DNA of 64,000 nucleotides from Winogradskyella bathintestinalis (GCF_030407435.1 NZ_JASDDK010000001.1:434001-498000), one strand, 5' to 3'; counted from the first letter of the stretch, positions 36,771-46,239 are shown. Notes: generated from the sequence alone by a model not told the origin. A program made the numbers and translations.

Positions 36771-37484
36771 ATGAAATCCATTTTAAAATTTTTAGGCGCA
36801 TTTTTAATATGCACCACTGCAAGTTTTGCCCAAGTTGGTATAGGGACGGAAGATCCAGCTGAGTCTAGTATATTAGAATTACAAAGCACAGATAAAGGTT
36901 TGTTACTGCCAAGACTTACAACTACACAACGTGATGCAATTTCTGGATCAGTAGAAGGTCTCACAATTTATAATACCACTACCGAGAGTATTGAGGTATA
37001 TGAATTAAGTTCAACAAGTTGGAAACGTTTATCTGCAGAAGAAGATGGCATACCGTCTTTAACGATGTATAGAAATATGAATGGAGCAAATCTAGTAACA
37101 TCAAGCAATAGTACTAATTTTGATCAGTTCCCTTTAGGAACTAGTCATGTTTTAGATAATGACAGTGATTATTTTGAAGTTGTAGGTAATGGTAAAATAA
37201 AAATTTTAAAAGCAGGAGTTTATTCAATTAATGCCAGTTGGGCGACTAGAGATTTAGAGTCTGGGAGTGTAAAATATATTTTTGCAGTATTTAAAAACGG
37301 AATTCGCACTGGGTATATGGCAAGGGGTGCAGTTAATCTACCTTCAAATGATTATTTTGGGGCTTCTGGAACATTTCAACATGTATTTGCTGCAGATGAT
37401 ATCTTAGATATCAGTTATTATATTGGTAACTCTGCTAGTGACGTCCCTGGCGATTTATTGCATATTGGCATCGTTAAATTATAA
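36771..37484 (+). CDS. Secreted C1q/TNF-like fold protein with tail-fibre-like N-terminus
   Basis: A 237-residue secreted protein with a signal peptide (residues 1-20, ending ASFAQ). The N-terminal mature part (VGIGTEDPAESSILELQST, then KGLLLPRLTTTQRDAI, near 22-60) is a module widespread in Bacteroidota surface proteins. The C-terminal 140 residues are strand-rich (YFEVVGNGKIKILKAGVYSIN, then VKYIFAVFKNGI and a final LLHIGIVKL), resembling a C1q/TNF jelly roll, which often trimerises. The exact role is unknown; surface binding is a guess. It is a single gene closed by a strong terminator. Confidence 0.75.
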   Translation: MKSILKFLGAFLICTTASFAQVGIGTEDPAESSILELQSTDKGLLLPRLTTTQRDAISGSVEGLTIYNTTTESIEVYELSSTSWKRLSAEEDGIPSLTMYRNMNGANLVTSSNSTNFDQFPLGTSHVLDNDSDYFEVVGNGKIKILKAGVYSINASWATRDLESGSVKYIFAVFKNGIRTGYMARGAVNLPSNDYFGASGTFQHVFAADDILDISYYIGNSASDVPGDLLHIGIVKL

Positions 37485-37512
37485 TTTAACGTACATTATA
37501 TAATATTAAAAA

Positions 37513-37541
37513 AGCTGCAATTCTAAAAATTGCAGCTTTTT
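37513..37541 (+). terminator. Intrinsic terminator after the C1q-like gene
   Basis: A perfect 10-bp stem (AGCTGCAATT with AATTGCAGCT) around a 5-nt loop is flanked by A-runs and T-runs, so it can act in both directions. Confidence 0.88.
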
Positions 37542-37643
37542 CGTATTAAAACCTAAATGAATAGCCTATTTCTTGAAAATTTAATAATTCATAATGAATT
37601 TATTATAAATAATAAATCACAATGTGTATTGTAAAACTTCATG

Positions 37644-37674
37644 TTTCACAAGGAATAATTTTTACGTAAATTTG
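37644..37674 (+). promoter_or_regulatory. Promoter of the PfkB kinase gene
   Basis: TTTC about 19 nt before TAAATTTG (37667-37674) fits the flavobacterial TTTG-N19-TAnnTTTG promoter, with one mismatch in the -33 box. The predicted start lies about 15 nt before the ATG. Confidence 0.5.
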
Positions 37675-37696
37675 CCCTTTAATTCAAAATACTTTT

Positions 37697-38623
37697 ATGA
37701 GTAAATTAGTGATTGTTGGTACTGTAGCCTTTGATGCCATTGAAACTCCGTTTGGAAAAACCGATAAAATCCTTGGTGGAGCAGCAACATATATAGGTTT
37801 ATCAGCTTCAAATTTTAACGTAGATGCTGCAGCCGTTTCTGTAGTAGGTGGCGATTTCCCTCAAGAATATTTAGACCTTTTAAAAAATAGAAATATTGAT
37901 ATTGAAGGTGTAGAAATTGTAAAAGATGGTAAAACATTTTTTTGGAGCGGTAAGTATCACAACGATATGAATTCACGCGACACTTTGGTGACCGAGTTGA
38001 ATGTTTTAGAACATTTTAAACCTATAGTTCCAGAAAGTTACAGAGATTCAGAAGTGGTAATGTTAGGTAATTTGCACCCTCTGGTACAGCAAGGGGTTCT
38101 AGACCAAATGACAACAAAACCTAAGTTAGCCATTTTAGACACAATGAATTTTTGGATGGATATTGCACTCGACGATTTACGTTCTGTAATAAAGAACGTT
38201 GATGTTATAACAATTAATGATGAGGAAGCGAGACAACTAACTGGTGAATATTCTTTAGTGGTTGCCGCAAGAAAGATACATGATATGGGTCCTAAATATG
38301 TAGTAATAAAGAAAGGAGAACATGGAGCTTTATTGTTTCATCTTGGTAACGTATTCTACGCTCCTGCTTTACCTTTAGAAGAAGTATTTGATCCGACTGG
38401 CGCTGGTGACACCTTTGCTGGTGGTTTTGCTGGTTATTTAGCTAAGACTGGTGATTTCTCGTTTGAGAATATGAAAACCGCCGTCATATATGGATCGACC
38501 TTAGCTTCGTTTTGTGTAGAGAAATTTGGCACAGAGCGCATGGAGAACTTAACAGATAAAGAAATATACAAACGATTAGACCAATTTAAGAGTCTAACGC
38601 AATTTGATATAGAATTAAATTAA
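37697..38623 (+). CDS. PfkB family carbohydrate/nucleoside kinase
   Basis: A 308-residue ribokinase-fold sugar or nucleoside kinase. It has a GGAATYIGLSASN segment (near 27), the substrate-binding DTMNFWMD (near 148), the anion hole and catalytic base motif FDPTGAGDTFAGGFAGYLA (near 232; catalytic Asp in GAGD) and TINDEEARQL near 173. The substrate cannot be assigned; adenosine-kinase-like members exist in this family. It lies upstream of a PurF-like gene, but a strong terminator stands between them, so they are probably separate transcripts. Confidence 0.9.
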   Translation: MSKLVIVGTVAFDAIETPFGKTDKILGGAATYIGLSASNFNVDAAAVSVVGGDFPQEYLDLLKNRNIDIEGVEIVKDGKTFFWSGKYHNDMNSRDTLVTELNVLEHFKPIVPESYRDSEVVMLGNLHPLVQQGVLDQMTTKPKLAILDTMNFWMDIALDDLRSVIKNVDVITINDEEARQLTGEYSLVVAARKIHDMGPKYVVIKKGEHGALLFHLGNVFYAPALPLEEVFDPTGAGDTFAGGFAGYLAKTGDFSFENMKTAVIYGSTLASFCVEKFGTERMENLTDKEIYKRLDQFKSLTQFDIELN

Positions 38624-38629
38624 ACTTAT

Positions 38630-38656
38630 GCGCTCATTATTGAGCGCTTTTTTTTT
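38630..38656 (+). terminator. Intrinsic terminator of the PfkB gene
   Basis: A perfect 7-bp stem (GCGCTCA, loop TTAT, TGAGCGC) is followed by nine T residues. It begins 7 nt after the kinase stop and lies just before the downstream gene's ATG at 38664. It shows that an ATG at 38628 is not a real start. Confidence 0.9.
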
Positions 38657-38663
38657 ACACATT

Positions 38664-40562
38664 ATGAGCGATGCTTTAAAACATGAGTGCGGTATTGCAC
38701 TTATTAGACTTTTGAAACCTTTAGAATACTATAAAGAAAAGTATGGAAGTGCATTTTATGGTGTTAACAAGATGTACTTAATGATGGAAAAACAGCACAA
38801 CCGTGGCCAAGATGGTGCTGGATTTGCAAGTATAAAATTAGATGTAAAGCCTGGTGAACGTTACATTAGTCGTGTGCGCTCTATTGCGCAGCAGCCTATA
38901 CAAGATATTTTTGCTCAAATTAATGAACGTATAAATACCGAATTAACTCAGCATCCTGAATACCAAAACGATGTTGATTTACAAAAAAAGAACATTCCTT
39001 ATATAGGAGAAGTTTTACTAGGCCATGTGCGCTATGGCACATTTGGAAAAAACAGTGTTGAAAGTGTTCATCCCTTTTTAAGACAGAACAATTGGATGCA
39101 CAGAAACCTTATAGTGGCTGGTAATTTTAACATGACAAATGTTAACGAGCTCTTTGATAATCTTATAGAAATCGGACAACACCCAAAGGAAAAAGCGGAC
39201 ACCATAACTGTTATGGAAAAAATCGGCCATTTTTTAGATGATGCCGTCTCAAAAATATATAGAGATCTTAAAAAAGAAGGTTATAATAAAAATGAATGTT
39301 CACCATTAATTGCCGAACGTTTAAAAGTTGGTAAAATTTTAAAAAGAGCAGCGAAAAATTGGGATGGTGGTTATGTTATGGCAGGCTTATTAGGTCATGG
39401 CGATTCTTTCGTTTTAAGAGATCCTTCTGGAATAAGACCGGCTTACTATTACAAAGATGATGAAATCGTAGTAGTAGCCTCAGAGCGTCCAGTAATCCAA
39501 ACTGTTTTTGATGTACCTTTTGAATCCGTAAAAGAACTAGATCCTGGCCACGCCATCATCACCAAAAAGTCTGGCGCCACTAAAATTAAAAAAATATTAG
39601 AACCTTTAGAACGTAAAGCTTGCTCTTTTGAACGTATTTATTTTTCTCGTGGTAGTGATGCAGAAATTTATCAAGAACGAAAAAAATTAGGGCGATTACT
39701 AATGCCGAAAGTTCTTGAAGCCATTAACAATGATACCAAAAATAGTGTGTTCTCATATATACCTAATACTGCTGAAACTTCGTTTTATGGTATGATAGAA
39801 ACTGTTGAAGATCACCTGAACGAACAGAAAACAAAATCAATACTTAATGGAGGCGGCAAACTATCTGCCGAAAAGGTTACAGAGATTTTATCGGAACGAC
39901 CTAGGATAGAAAAAATAGCCATTAAGGACGTTAAATTAAGAACTTTTATTACCGAAGATAGCAGTAGAGATGATTTGGTGGCGCACGTTTATGACGTGAC
40001 TTATGGTGTGATTAAACCTACGGACAATTTAGTCATTATTGATGATAGTATTGTGAGAGGTACAACGCTTAAGAAAAGTATCATTAAAATGATGGATCGA
40101 TTGAACCCGAAAAAAATTGTAGTCGTATCCTCCGCACCACAAATTCGTTATCCAGACTGTTATGGCATTGATATGGCCAATTTGGAAACTTTAATTGCGT
40201 TTAGAGCAGCCTTAGAATTATTGAAGGATAATAATCAATATCATATTGTTGAAGACGTTTATAATAAATGTCTTGAACAAGTAAATATGAAGGACAAAAA
40301 CGTTGTGAACTACGTAAAAGAAATATACGGCAACTTTACAGATGAAGAGATTTCTGATAAGATATCTGAATTACTTGGCGGAGACAACATTAAATCCGAA
40401 GTCAAAATTATTTTCCAACCTGTAGAAAATTTACATAAGGCTTGTCCAAAAAATTTAGGGGATTGGTATTTTACAGGGAATTATCCAACAGCTGGAGGAA
40501 ATAGGGTCGTAAATAGAGCATTTATTAATTTTTATGAAGGCAATAAAGAGCGCGCTTACTAA
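38664..40562 (+). CDS. PurF-like amidophosphoribosyltransferase (large Bacteroidota form)
   Basis: A 632-residue protein with a class II glutamine amidotransferase domain followed by a phosphoribosyltransferase domain. From ATG at 38664 the N-terminus is MSDALKHECGIALIRL, so Cys9 would be the nucleophile after a short propeptide. Other motifs are EKQHNRGQDGAGFAS (near 40), LLGHVRYGTFG (near 118) and the PRPP loop VIIDDSIVRGTTLKKS (near 460). It is about 130 residues longer than classical PurF, and the extra length includes an insertion in the first half. A separate canonical purF may exist elsewhere. The role in purine synthesis is likely but not proved. It follows a terminator and precedes the small-RNA-like units. 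Confidence 0.85.
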   Translation: MSDALKHECGIALIRLLKPLEYYKEKYGSAFYGVNKMYLMMEKQHNRGQDGAGFASIKLDVKPGERYISRVRSIAQQPIQDIFAQINERINTELTQHPEYQNDVDLQKKNIPYIGEVLLGHVRYGTFGKNSVESVHPFLRQNNWMHRNLIVAGNFNMTNVNELFDNLIEIGQHPKEKADTITVMEKIGHFLDDAVSKIYRDLKKEGYNKNECSPLIAERLKVGKILKRAAKNWDGGYVMAGLLGHGDSFVLRDPSGIRPAYYYKDDEIVVVASERPVIQTVFDVPFESVKELDPGHAIITKKSGATKIKKILEPLERKACSFERIYFSRGSDAEIYQERKKLGRLLMPKVLEAINNDTKNSVFSYIPNTAETSFYGMIETVEDHLNEQKTKSILNGGGKLSAEKVTEILSERPRIEKIAIKDVKLRTFITEDSSRDDLVAHVYDVTYGVIKPTDNLVIIDDSIVRGTTLKKSIIKMMDRLNPKKIVVVSSAPQIRYPDCYGIDMANLETLIAFRAALELLKDNNQYHIVEDVYNKCLEQVNMKDKNVVNYVKEIYGNFTDEEISDKISELLGGDNIKSEVKIIFQPVENLHKACPKNLGDWYFTGNYPTAGGNRVVNRAFINFYEGNKERAY

Positions 40563-40634
40563 ATTCATGGTCAAAACATCGCTTTATCCGACAATAACTG
40601 TGTTTTGTCGGATTTAAATGTATTTTGTCCGATT

Positions 40635-40668
40635 TTTGGTTGGTTTTAGCATTTTACATTTACATTGG
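40635..40668 (+). promoter_or_regulatory. Promoter-like element of small-RNA unit 1
   Basis: TTTG or TTGG at 40635-40639 is followed after 21-22 nt by TACATTGG (40661-40668), a near match to TAnnTTTG. It ends 3 nt before the repeated unit, exactly as in unit 2. Confidence 0.5.
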
Positions 40669-40671
40669 TAT

Positions 40672-40744
40672 CACCATAACATAAGTAGGTTAAGTTCATG
40701 GTAGATTTGGGGCAAAAAAAGGTGAACTTCGTTCGCCTTTTTTT
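40672..40744 (+). ncRNA. Candidate small RNA, unit 1 of a tandem pair
   Basis: A 73-nt unit starting CACCATAACATAAGTAGG. It consists of a conserved body with a possible ACCAT/ATGGT hairpin, a single-stranded GGGGCAAAAA stretch and an intrinsic terminator (GGTGAAC, loop TTC, GTTCGCC, then seven T). Unit 2 at 40904 repeats it with a single change in the body. There is no reading frame. A promoter-like box lies 3 nt upstream. It may belong to a known flavobacterial RNA family, which I cannot check. Confidence 0.7.
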
Positions 40745-40868
40745 ATGCCTTCAATTAAAGACATACCTAAAATTAAATATCTGATAATAGATAACAATAC
40801 TACCTAAAATATCAGAATCGTAGTACATTCCACGCTTAGACTAATATATAGGTCGTTTATCCAAAAAA

Positions 40869-40900
40869 TTGAATGTGTTTAAAATGTCCACCTATATTTG
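40869..40900 (+). promoter_or_regulatory. Promoter of small-RNA unit 2
   Basis: TTG (40869-40871) and an exact TAnnTTTG match, TATATTTG (40893-40900), are separated by 21 nt. The box ends 3 nt before the repeated unit, placing the start of transcription at its first bases. Confidence 0.65.
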
Positions 40901-40903
40901 ACT

Positions 40904-40975
40904 CACCATAACATAAGTAGGTTAAGTTTATGGTAGATTTGGGGCAAAAAGGGTGAACATCTGTTCGCCCTTTTT
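40904..40975 (+). ncRNA. Candidate small RNA, unit 2 of a tandem pair
   Basis: A 72-nt near-copy of unit 1. The body differs by one base (C to T). The terminator stem is GGGTGAAC with GTTCGCCC around ATCT: its outer pair is G-C where unit 1 has A-T, so both sides changed together, and the loop differs. The sequence between the units (40745-40903) is unrelated. Compensatory change plus a conserved promoter distance argue for a functional RNA. Confidence 0.75.
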
Positions 40976-41035
40976 CATTTTTAATTACAAGGAAGTAAGA
41001 ATCTGATCAAGCAGAATTTATTTTTTAAAACATAA

Positions 41036-41066
41036 AAAAACCGAGTCTTTCATAAAGCTCGGTTTT
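41036..41066. terminator. Terminator after sodA (bidirectional)
   Basis: CCGAG-T-CTTT, loop CAT, then AAAG-CTCGG forms a hairpin with one bulge, with A-runs and T-runs on both sides. It lies 24 nt past the sodA stop. Confidence 0.75.
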
Positions 41067-41089
41067 ACATTTTATAAGATTGCTATAGC

Positions 41090-41695
41090 TTATTTAGCTT
41101 CAGCATAACGTCTTTCAACTTCATTCCAGTTAATTACATTAAAGAAAGCTTCAATATAATCTGGTCTTCTGTTCTGGTAGTTCAAATAGTATGCATGTTC
41201 CCAAACATCTAAGCCTAAAATTGGCGTACCACCACAACCAACTCCTGGCATCAGTGGATTATCTTGGTTTGGCGAAGAACATACTTCAACCTTTCCTCCT
41301 TTGTGTACGCACAACCATGCCCAACCAGACCCAAACTGCGTGGCTGCAGCTTTAGAAAATTCGTCTTTAAAAGCATCAAAAGAACCATATTTGGCCTCGA
41401 TTGCATCCTTTAAGTCACCAGATAAACGACCTTTCTCAGGATTCATAATCTCCCAGAATAAAGAATGGTTATAAAAACCACCTCCATTATTTCTAACAGC
41501 CTTATTATCTTTATCTAAATTAATTAGAATATTTTCAATGGTTTTTCCTTCTAAGTCTGTGCCTTTAATTGCATCATTTAATTTGTTAGTATAACCTTGG
41601 TGATGTTTAGTATGATGAATCTCCATAGTACGCGCATCAATATGCGGTTCTAAAGCATCATAAGCATATTTTATTTTCGGTAATTCGAAAGCCAT
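41090..41695 (-). CDS. sodA: Superoxide dismutase (Fe/Mn family)
   Basis: Converts superoxide to oxygen and hydrogen peroxide; 201 residues, no signal peptide, cytosolic. The metal ligands are visible: His in [16 protein letters not shown] (near 27), His in [11 protein letters not shown] (near 76) and Asp and His in [20 protein letters not shown] (near 163 and 167). The SPNQDNPLM segment favours a manganese or cambialistic enzyme, but metal use cannot be settled. A -7 box lies 40 nt upstream, and the gene is divergent from the AddA-like gene. Confidence 0.95.
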   Translation of the reverse strand: MAFELPKIKYAYDALEPHIDARTMEIHHTKHHQGYTNKLNDAIKGTDLEGKTIENILINLDKDNKAVRNNGGGFYNHSLFWEIMNPEKGRLSGDLKDAIEAKYGSFDAFKDEFSKAAATQFGSGWAWLCVHKGGKVEVCSSPNQDNPLMPGVGCGGTPILGLDVWEHAYYLNYQNRRPDYIEAFFNVINWNEVERRYAEAK

Positions 41696-41735
41696 AATAT
41701 TTTTATATTTAATTGGTTAATAATTTGTTTGTACT

Positions 41736-41743
41736 CAAATTTA
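41736..41743 (-). promoter_or_regulatory. -7 promoter box of sodA
   Basis: On the minus strand this is TAAATTTG, an exact TAnnTTTG match, giving a leader of about 35-40 nt. A clear -33 TTTG is not visible. Confidence 0.5.
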
Positions 41744-41810
41744 CGATTTTGTCCATGATTTTCTCTTAATAAACTATTAAGATTCCCTATTTTGGTATAA
41801 AATTTATCTC

Positions 41811-44800
41811 TTGCAAAATTCAACCTTCAAAATATACAATGCTTCAGCTGGCAGTGGAAAAACCTTCACGCTCGCAAAAGCCTATCTCAAAATTTTAATT
41901 CAGGCTAAAAGCTACGATCAATTCAAAACGATTTTAGCTATAACCTTTACTAATAAAGCGGTAGGCGAAATGAAGGAACGAATTATTACAATGCTAACAT
42001 CTTTTTCACAAGAAAAAAGTCTCTCTCAGCCGCACCCCATGTTTGAAGCTATTTGTATAGAATTAAATATTCAGCCAGAGATACTTCATAATAAATCTAA
42101 ACACATCTTAAAACATATTATTCATAATTACGGTGCTTTCGATATTTCTACCATTGACGGATTTACGCATAGAGTAATTAGAACTTTTGCTCACGACTTA
42201 AAAATACCGATTAATTTTGAAGTTGAACTCGACCAAGAACGTCTCCTCAACGAAGCTGTTGATAGTTTGATCGCCAAAGCTGGAAGCGACAAAACCCTAA
42301 CTAAAGTTTTGGTAGATTTTGCAATTGAAAAAGCCGACGACGATAAAAGTTGGGACATTAGTTACGATTTTAATAAAATTTCGAAACTATTGGTGAACGA
42401 AAATGACCTACTTGCTATCCAAACTTTAAAAAATAAATCGTTCGATGATTTTAAAATTTTAAAACAACAATTATTACAAGAAATTAATCAATTAGAGGAA
42501 GATATTGTTCAAACAGCAAACACTGCTTTGATTTTAATTGAAGAATCGGGATTACAATTTAATGACTTCAACAGAAGCTCACTTCCAAAACATTTTGAAA
42601 AATTACGTGATCGCCAATTCACTGTAGGTTTCGATTCTGCTTGGCAAAACGATTTAATCGAAGGAAGAACATTATATCCAAAACGGGTATCAGACGTAGT
42701 AGCTTCAACCATTGAAAATATTCAACCACAATTAGCGACGTATTTTTCCGATTCAAAAAAAGCACTTTTCAATATAAAACTTAAAAAAGGCTTTTATAGA
42801 AACATCACTCCACTTTCAGTTTTAAACGCTATAAAAAACGAATTGGATGTTTTAAAAGCTGACCAAAATAAAATGTTGATTTCAGAATTCAACACAATAA
42901 TAAGTAATGAAATTAAAGACCAACCTACTCCATTTATTTATGAACGCTTAGGTGAAAAGTTTAAACATTATTTTATTGATGAGTTTCAGGATACGTCTAA
43001 AATGCAATGGGACAATTTGGTACCATTATTAGATAATGCATTATCCGCATCGCACGGTAAAGCCATGTTAGTTGGCGATGCCAAACAAGCGATATATAGA
43101 TGGAGAGGTGGAGAAGCTGAACAATTTATTAAATTATATAATAAAGTTGATAATCCATTTCAGCTCGAAGCACAAGTTTTGCCTTTAGAAACCAATTACC
43201 GCAGTGCAAGATCGGTTATTGAATTTAATAATGCGTTTTTCAATTATTTGAGTGAAACTTCGTTTAGTGAAGTTGCTTATGCTGATCTTTTTAAAAAAGC
43301 ACAACAAAAAACACATAGTGCTTCAGAAGGCTACGTGCATTTAAATTTTTTGGATATTCAGAAAGATGATGATAAGTACGAGTTATATGCTATGGAAGCG
43401 TTAGAAACCATCAAACAATGTGAAGCTAATGGATTTCAATTAGATGATATTTGTGTTTTAGTGAGAAAAAGAAAAGAAGGTGTTGCCATTGCCAACTATT
43501 TAAATGAAAAAGGTATTAAAATCACCTCGTCGGAGACATTACTTTTAAAAAATTCAGCAAAGGTTTCCTTTATTAATTCATTTTTAAAATTACTCATTCA
43601 ACCCACAAATGACAGTTTAAAAATTGAAGTTCTCTCTTATTTAGCAGAACAATATCAAATTAAAGACAAACATCAATTCTTTGTGCCTTATCTTAAGAAG
43701 AATCTAGAGGAAACGTTTTTAATGTTTAAAGACCTGGATATTTTTATTGATAAAAATCAATGTCTTCAATTCCCACTTTATGATTTGGTGGAGCACATTA
43801 TTAGACAATTTCATCTCAATGAAGCATCAGACGCCTATGTTCAGTTTTATTTAGATGTCGTTTTAGAGTTTACTCAAAAAATAAATGCTGATGTTGCCGC
43901 TTTTATAAATTATTTTGAAAATAAAGCTGATAAGTTAAGTGTTGTCACCCCAGAGAATATGAACGCGGTTCAGATTATGACCATACACAAGTCTAAAGGC
44001 TTAGAATTCCCTGTAGTAATATTTCCATTTGCAGATCTTAATATCTATAAGGAATTAGAGCCAAAAGTTTGGTTTCCTGTTGAAGCCAATAGTTATAATG
44101 GTTTTAGCACTTTATTACTTAACTATAATAAAGATATAGCACATTATGGAGATATTGGAAATCATATCTACAATACACACCAATCGCAATTAGAACTCGA
44201 TAATCTCAATTTACTTTATGTTGTTCTAACAAGAGCTGTTGAGCAACTGTATATTATTTCTAAAAAAGATATTAAATCTAATGGTGAAGTCAATAAAGAC
44301 ACCTATGCCGGCAAGTTTATTAACTTCTTGATTTATGAAGATAAATGGAATGACGGACTATTAAATTATAGTTATGGTGCATTAAAACCAAATAAAACTT
44401 TAGTGAAAAAAGAAATTACGCCTAGCGCGTTGCAACTTATTTCAGTCCCTAAAGAAGAACACAATTTAAATATTGTAACCAAATCTGGTTTACTTTGGGA
44501 TACGCAACAAGAAACAGCTATTGAACGTGGAAATTTAGTTCATTTAATTTTATCAAAAATTCAGACCGTTAAAGATGTTGATCTCGCATTTAAGGAATTA
44601 CTAATTTCTGGTGATGTAACTTCTGATAACAATGAAAAATTAAAAGCCTTAGTCTTAGAGGTTTTAAATCACCCGAAATTAAAGTCTTTTTACAAAGACA
44701 ATTTTAAGATTTACAACGAACGTGATATTATTACGAGCTCTGGTCAACTACTTCGACCAGATAGATTAAATATTAACTCTAAAAATGAAGTGGTAATTAT

Positions 44801-44942
44801 GGATTATAAAACTGGTGAGGCACAAGAAATTTATGCGATACAACTTAATAATTATGCGTCTATTTTAAATCAGATGAAATTTACCGTAACCCAAAAACTA
44901 ATAGTTTATATAAATGACTCCGTTGAAGTTCTCGAAGTCTAA
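41811..44942 (+). CDS. AddA/RecB-like helicase-nuclease (UvrD-type helicase with PD-(D/E)XK domain)
   Basis: The 1043-residue ATP-dependent helicase-nuclease of a RecBCD/AddAB-type double-strand-break repair system. Walker A is ASAGSGKT (residues 11-18), the Walker B region is FIDEFQDTSKMQW (near 388) and another helicase motif is GDAKQAIYRWRGGEAEQF. The C-terminal nuclease has the VIMDYKTGE motif (near 997) and a QLNNYASIL helix. No ATG lies between the preceding in-frame stop (41778) and the Walker A, so the TTG at 41811 is taken as start. The AddB-like partner is at 47834, with two unrelated genes between. Confidence 0.88.
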   Translation: MQNSTFKIYNASAGSGKTFTLAKAYLKILIQAKSYDQFKTILAITFTNKAVGEMKERIITMLTSFSQEKSLSQPHPMFEAICIELNIQPEILHNKSKHILKHIIHNYGAFDISTIDGFTHRVIRTFAHDLKIPINFEVELDQERLLNEAVDSLIAKAGSDKTLTKVLVDFAIEKADDDKSWDISYDFNKISKLLVNENDLLAIQTLKNKSFDDFKILKQQLLQEINQLEEDIVQTANTALILIEESGLQFNDFNRSSLPKHFEKLRDRQFTVGFDSAWQNDLIEGRTLYPKRVSDVVASTIENIQPQLATYFSDSKKALFNIKLKKGFYRNITPLSVLNAIKNELDVLKADQNKMLISEFNTIISNEIKDQPTPFIYERLGEKFKHYFIDEFQDTSKMQWDNLVPLLDNALSASHGKAMLVGDAKQAIYRWRGGEAEQFIKLYNKVDNPFQLEAQVLPLETNYRSARSVIEFNNAFFNYLSETSFSEVAYADLFKKAQQKTHSASEGYVHLNFLDIQKDDDKYELYAMEALETIKQCEANGFQLDDICVLVRKRKEGVAIANYLNEKGIKITSSETLLLKNSAKVSFINSFLKLLIQPTNDSLKIEVLSYLAEQYQIKDKHQFFVPYLKKNLEETFLMFKDLDIFIDKNQCLQFPLYDLVEHIIRQFHLNEASDAYVQFYLDVVLEFTQKINADVAAFINYFENKADKLSVVTPENMNAVQIMTIHKSKGLEFPVVIFPFADLNIYKELEPKVWFPVEANSYNGFSTLLLNYNKDIAHYGDIGNHIYNTHQSQLELDNLNLLYVVLTRAVEQLYIISKKDIKSNGEVNKDTYAGKFINFLIYEDKWNDGLLNYSYGALKPNKTLVKKEITPSALQLISVPKEEHNLNIVTKSGLLWDTQQETAIERGNLVHLILSKIQTVKDVDLAFKELLISGDVTSDNNEKLKALVLEVLNHPKLKSFYKDNFKIYNERDIITSSGQLLRPDRLNINSKNEVVIMDYKTGEAQEIYAIQLNNYASILNQMKFTVTQKLIVYINDSVEVLEV

Positions 44943-44951
44943 AAATCCTAC

Positions 44952-44959
44952 TATCTTTG
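44952..44959 (+). promoter_or_regulatory. -7-like box upstream of kbl
   Basis: TATCTTTG matches TAnnTTTG and lies 21 nt before the kbl ATG, just after the AddA-like stop. The -33 element is weak. Confidence 0.4.
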
Positions 44960-44980
44960 TTTTAATTCAAAATTAAAATC

Positions 44981-46174
44981 ATGTACGGAGACATAAAGAA
45001 CTACTTACAGCAAGAAATAGAATCTATAAAAGAAGCTGGTCTTTTTAAAGAAGAGCGCATCATAACCTCTCCTCAAGGAGCGGAAATAACCTTAAACACC
45101 GGACAAAAAGTTTTAAACTTCTGTGCCAATAATTACTTGGGGTTATCAGCGCATCCAGATGTTATACAAGCAGCAAAAGATACGATGGACACCCATGGAT
45201 TTGGTATGTCCTCCGTACGTTTTATTTGCGGCACCCAAGATATTCATAAAGAACTAGAGCAAAAAATTGCCGATTTCTATGGCACTGAAGATACCATTTT
45301 ATATGCAGCAGCTTTTGATGCCAATGGTGGTGTATTTGAACCTTTATTAACAAAAGAAGATGCTATTATTTCAGACTCTTTAAATCATGCCTCAATTATA
45401 GATGGTGTAAGATTATGTAAGGCAGCGAGGTACCGTTATCAAAATAGCGATATGGCCGATTTAGAAACCCAATTAATTGAAGCCAATGCTAATGGTGCAC
45501 GCTTTAAAATTATAGTTACAGATGGAGTATTCTCAATGGACGGTTTAGTGGCACCATTAGATAAAATATGTGACTTAGCTGAGAAATATGATGCCATGGT
45601 AATGATAGACGAATGTCATGCTACAGGTTTTATTGGCGAAACAGGTATTGGAACACTTGAAGAAAAAGGAGTATTAGGAAGAATAGATATTATTACTGGA
45701 ACTTTAGGAAAAGCTATGGGAGGAGCCATGGGAGGTTACACGACAGCTAAAAAAGAAATTGTCGAATTACTACGCCAGCGCTCAAGACCTTATTTATTTT
45801 CAAACTCTTTGGCTCCTGCTATTGTGGGTGCGTCTATTAAAGTGTTTGACATGCTTAAAAACGATACCACCTTAAGAGATAAAGTAGATTGGAATACAAA
45901 ATACTTTAAAAAAGGAATGAAAGAAGCTGGTTTTGATATTATAGATGGAGATTCAGCGATTGTTCCAGTAATGTTGTATGATGCTAAATTATCACAGAAT
46001 ATGGCCAATAAGTTACTAGAAGAAGGGATATATGTTATTGGTTTCTTTTATCCAGTAGTACCAAAAGATAAAGCCAGAATTAGAGTACAACTCTCTGCCG
46101 CGCATAACCAAGAACAACTCGATAAAGCTATAACCGCTTTTATAAAAGTTGGAAAATCACTCAATGTTATCTGA
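44981..46174 (+). CDS. kbl: Glycine C-acetyltransferase (2-amino-3-ketobutyrate CoA ligase)
   Basis: A PLP enzyme of the alpha-oxoamine synthase family that cleaves 2-amino-3-ketobutyrate with CoA to glycine and acetyl-CoA in threonine breakdown. The 397-residue protein has [16 protein letters not shown] (near 46), [11 protein letters not shown] (near 131), [11 protein letters not shown] (near 208, PLP Asp and His) and the PLP lysine in [14 protein letters not shown] (near 243). The N-terminus ([27 protein letters not shown]) matches Kbl rather than BioF. No tdh gene is adjacent. Confidence 0.93.
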   Translation: MYGDIKNYLQQEIESIKEAGLFKEERIITSPQGAEITLNTGQKVLNFCANNYLGLSAHPDVIQAAKDTMDTHGFGMSSVRFICGTQDIHKELEQKIADFYGTEDTILYAAAFDANGGVFEPLLTKEDAIISDSLNHASIIDGVRLCKAARYRYQNSDMADLETQLIEANANGARFKIIVTDGVFSMDGLVAPLDKICDLAEKYDAMVMIDECHATGFIGETGIGTLEEKGVLGRIDIITGTLGKAMGGAMGGYTTAKKEIVELLRQRSRPYLFSNSLAPAIVGASIKVFDMLKNDTTLRDKVDWNTKYFKKGMKEAGFDIIDGDSAIVPVMLYDAKLSQNMANKLLEEGIYVIGFFYPVVPKDKARIRVQLSAAHNQEQLDKAITAFIKVGKSLNVI

Positions 46175-46231
46175 TATCCGAAAATTATTAATTCAAACAC
46201 ACGAATTTAGGGCGATGTCCTAATAATTTTA

Positions 46232-46239
46232 TATATTTG
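46232..46239 (+). promoter_or_regulatory. -7 promoter box of the OmpA/TSP3 gene
   Basis: TATATTTG is an exact TAnnTTTG match, 71 nt before the ATG. The candidate -33 (TTAG, 21 nt upstream) is poor. Confidence 0.45.

Noticed and set aside
38628..38663. Possible 12-codon N-terminal extension of the PurF-like protein
   Set aside because: The stretch contains a perfect intrinsic terminator of the upstream gene, and the family N-terminus MSDALKHECG begins at 38664.
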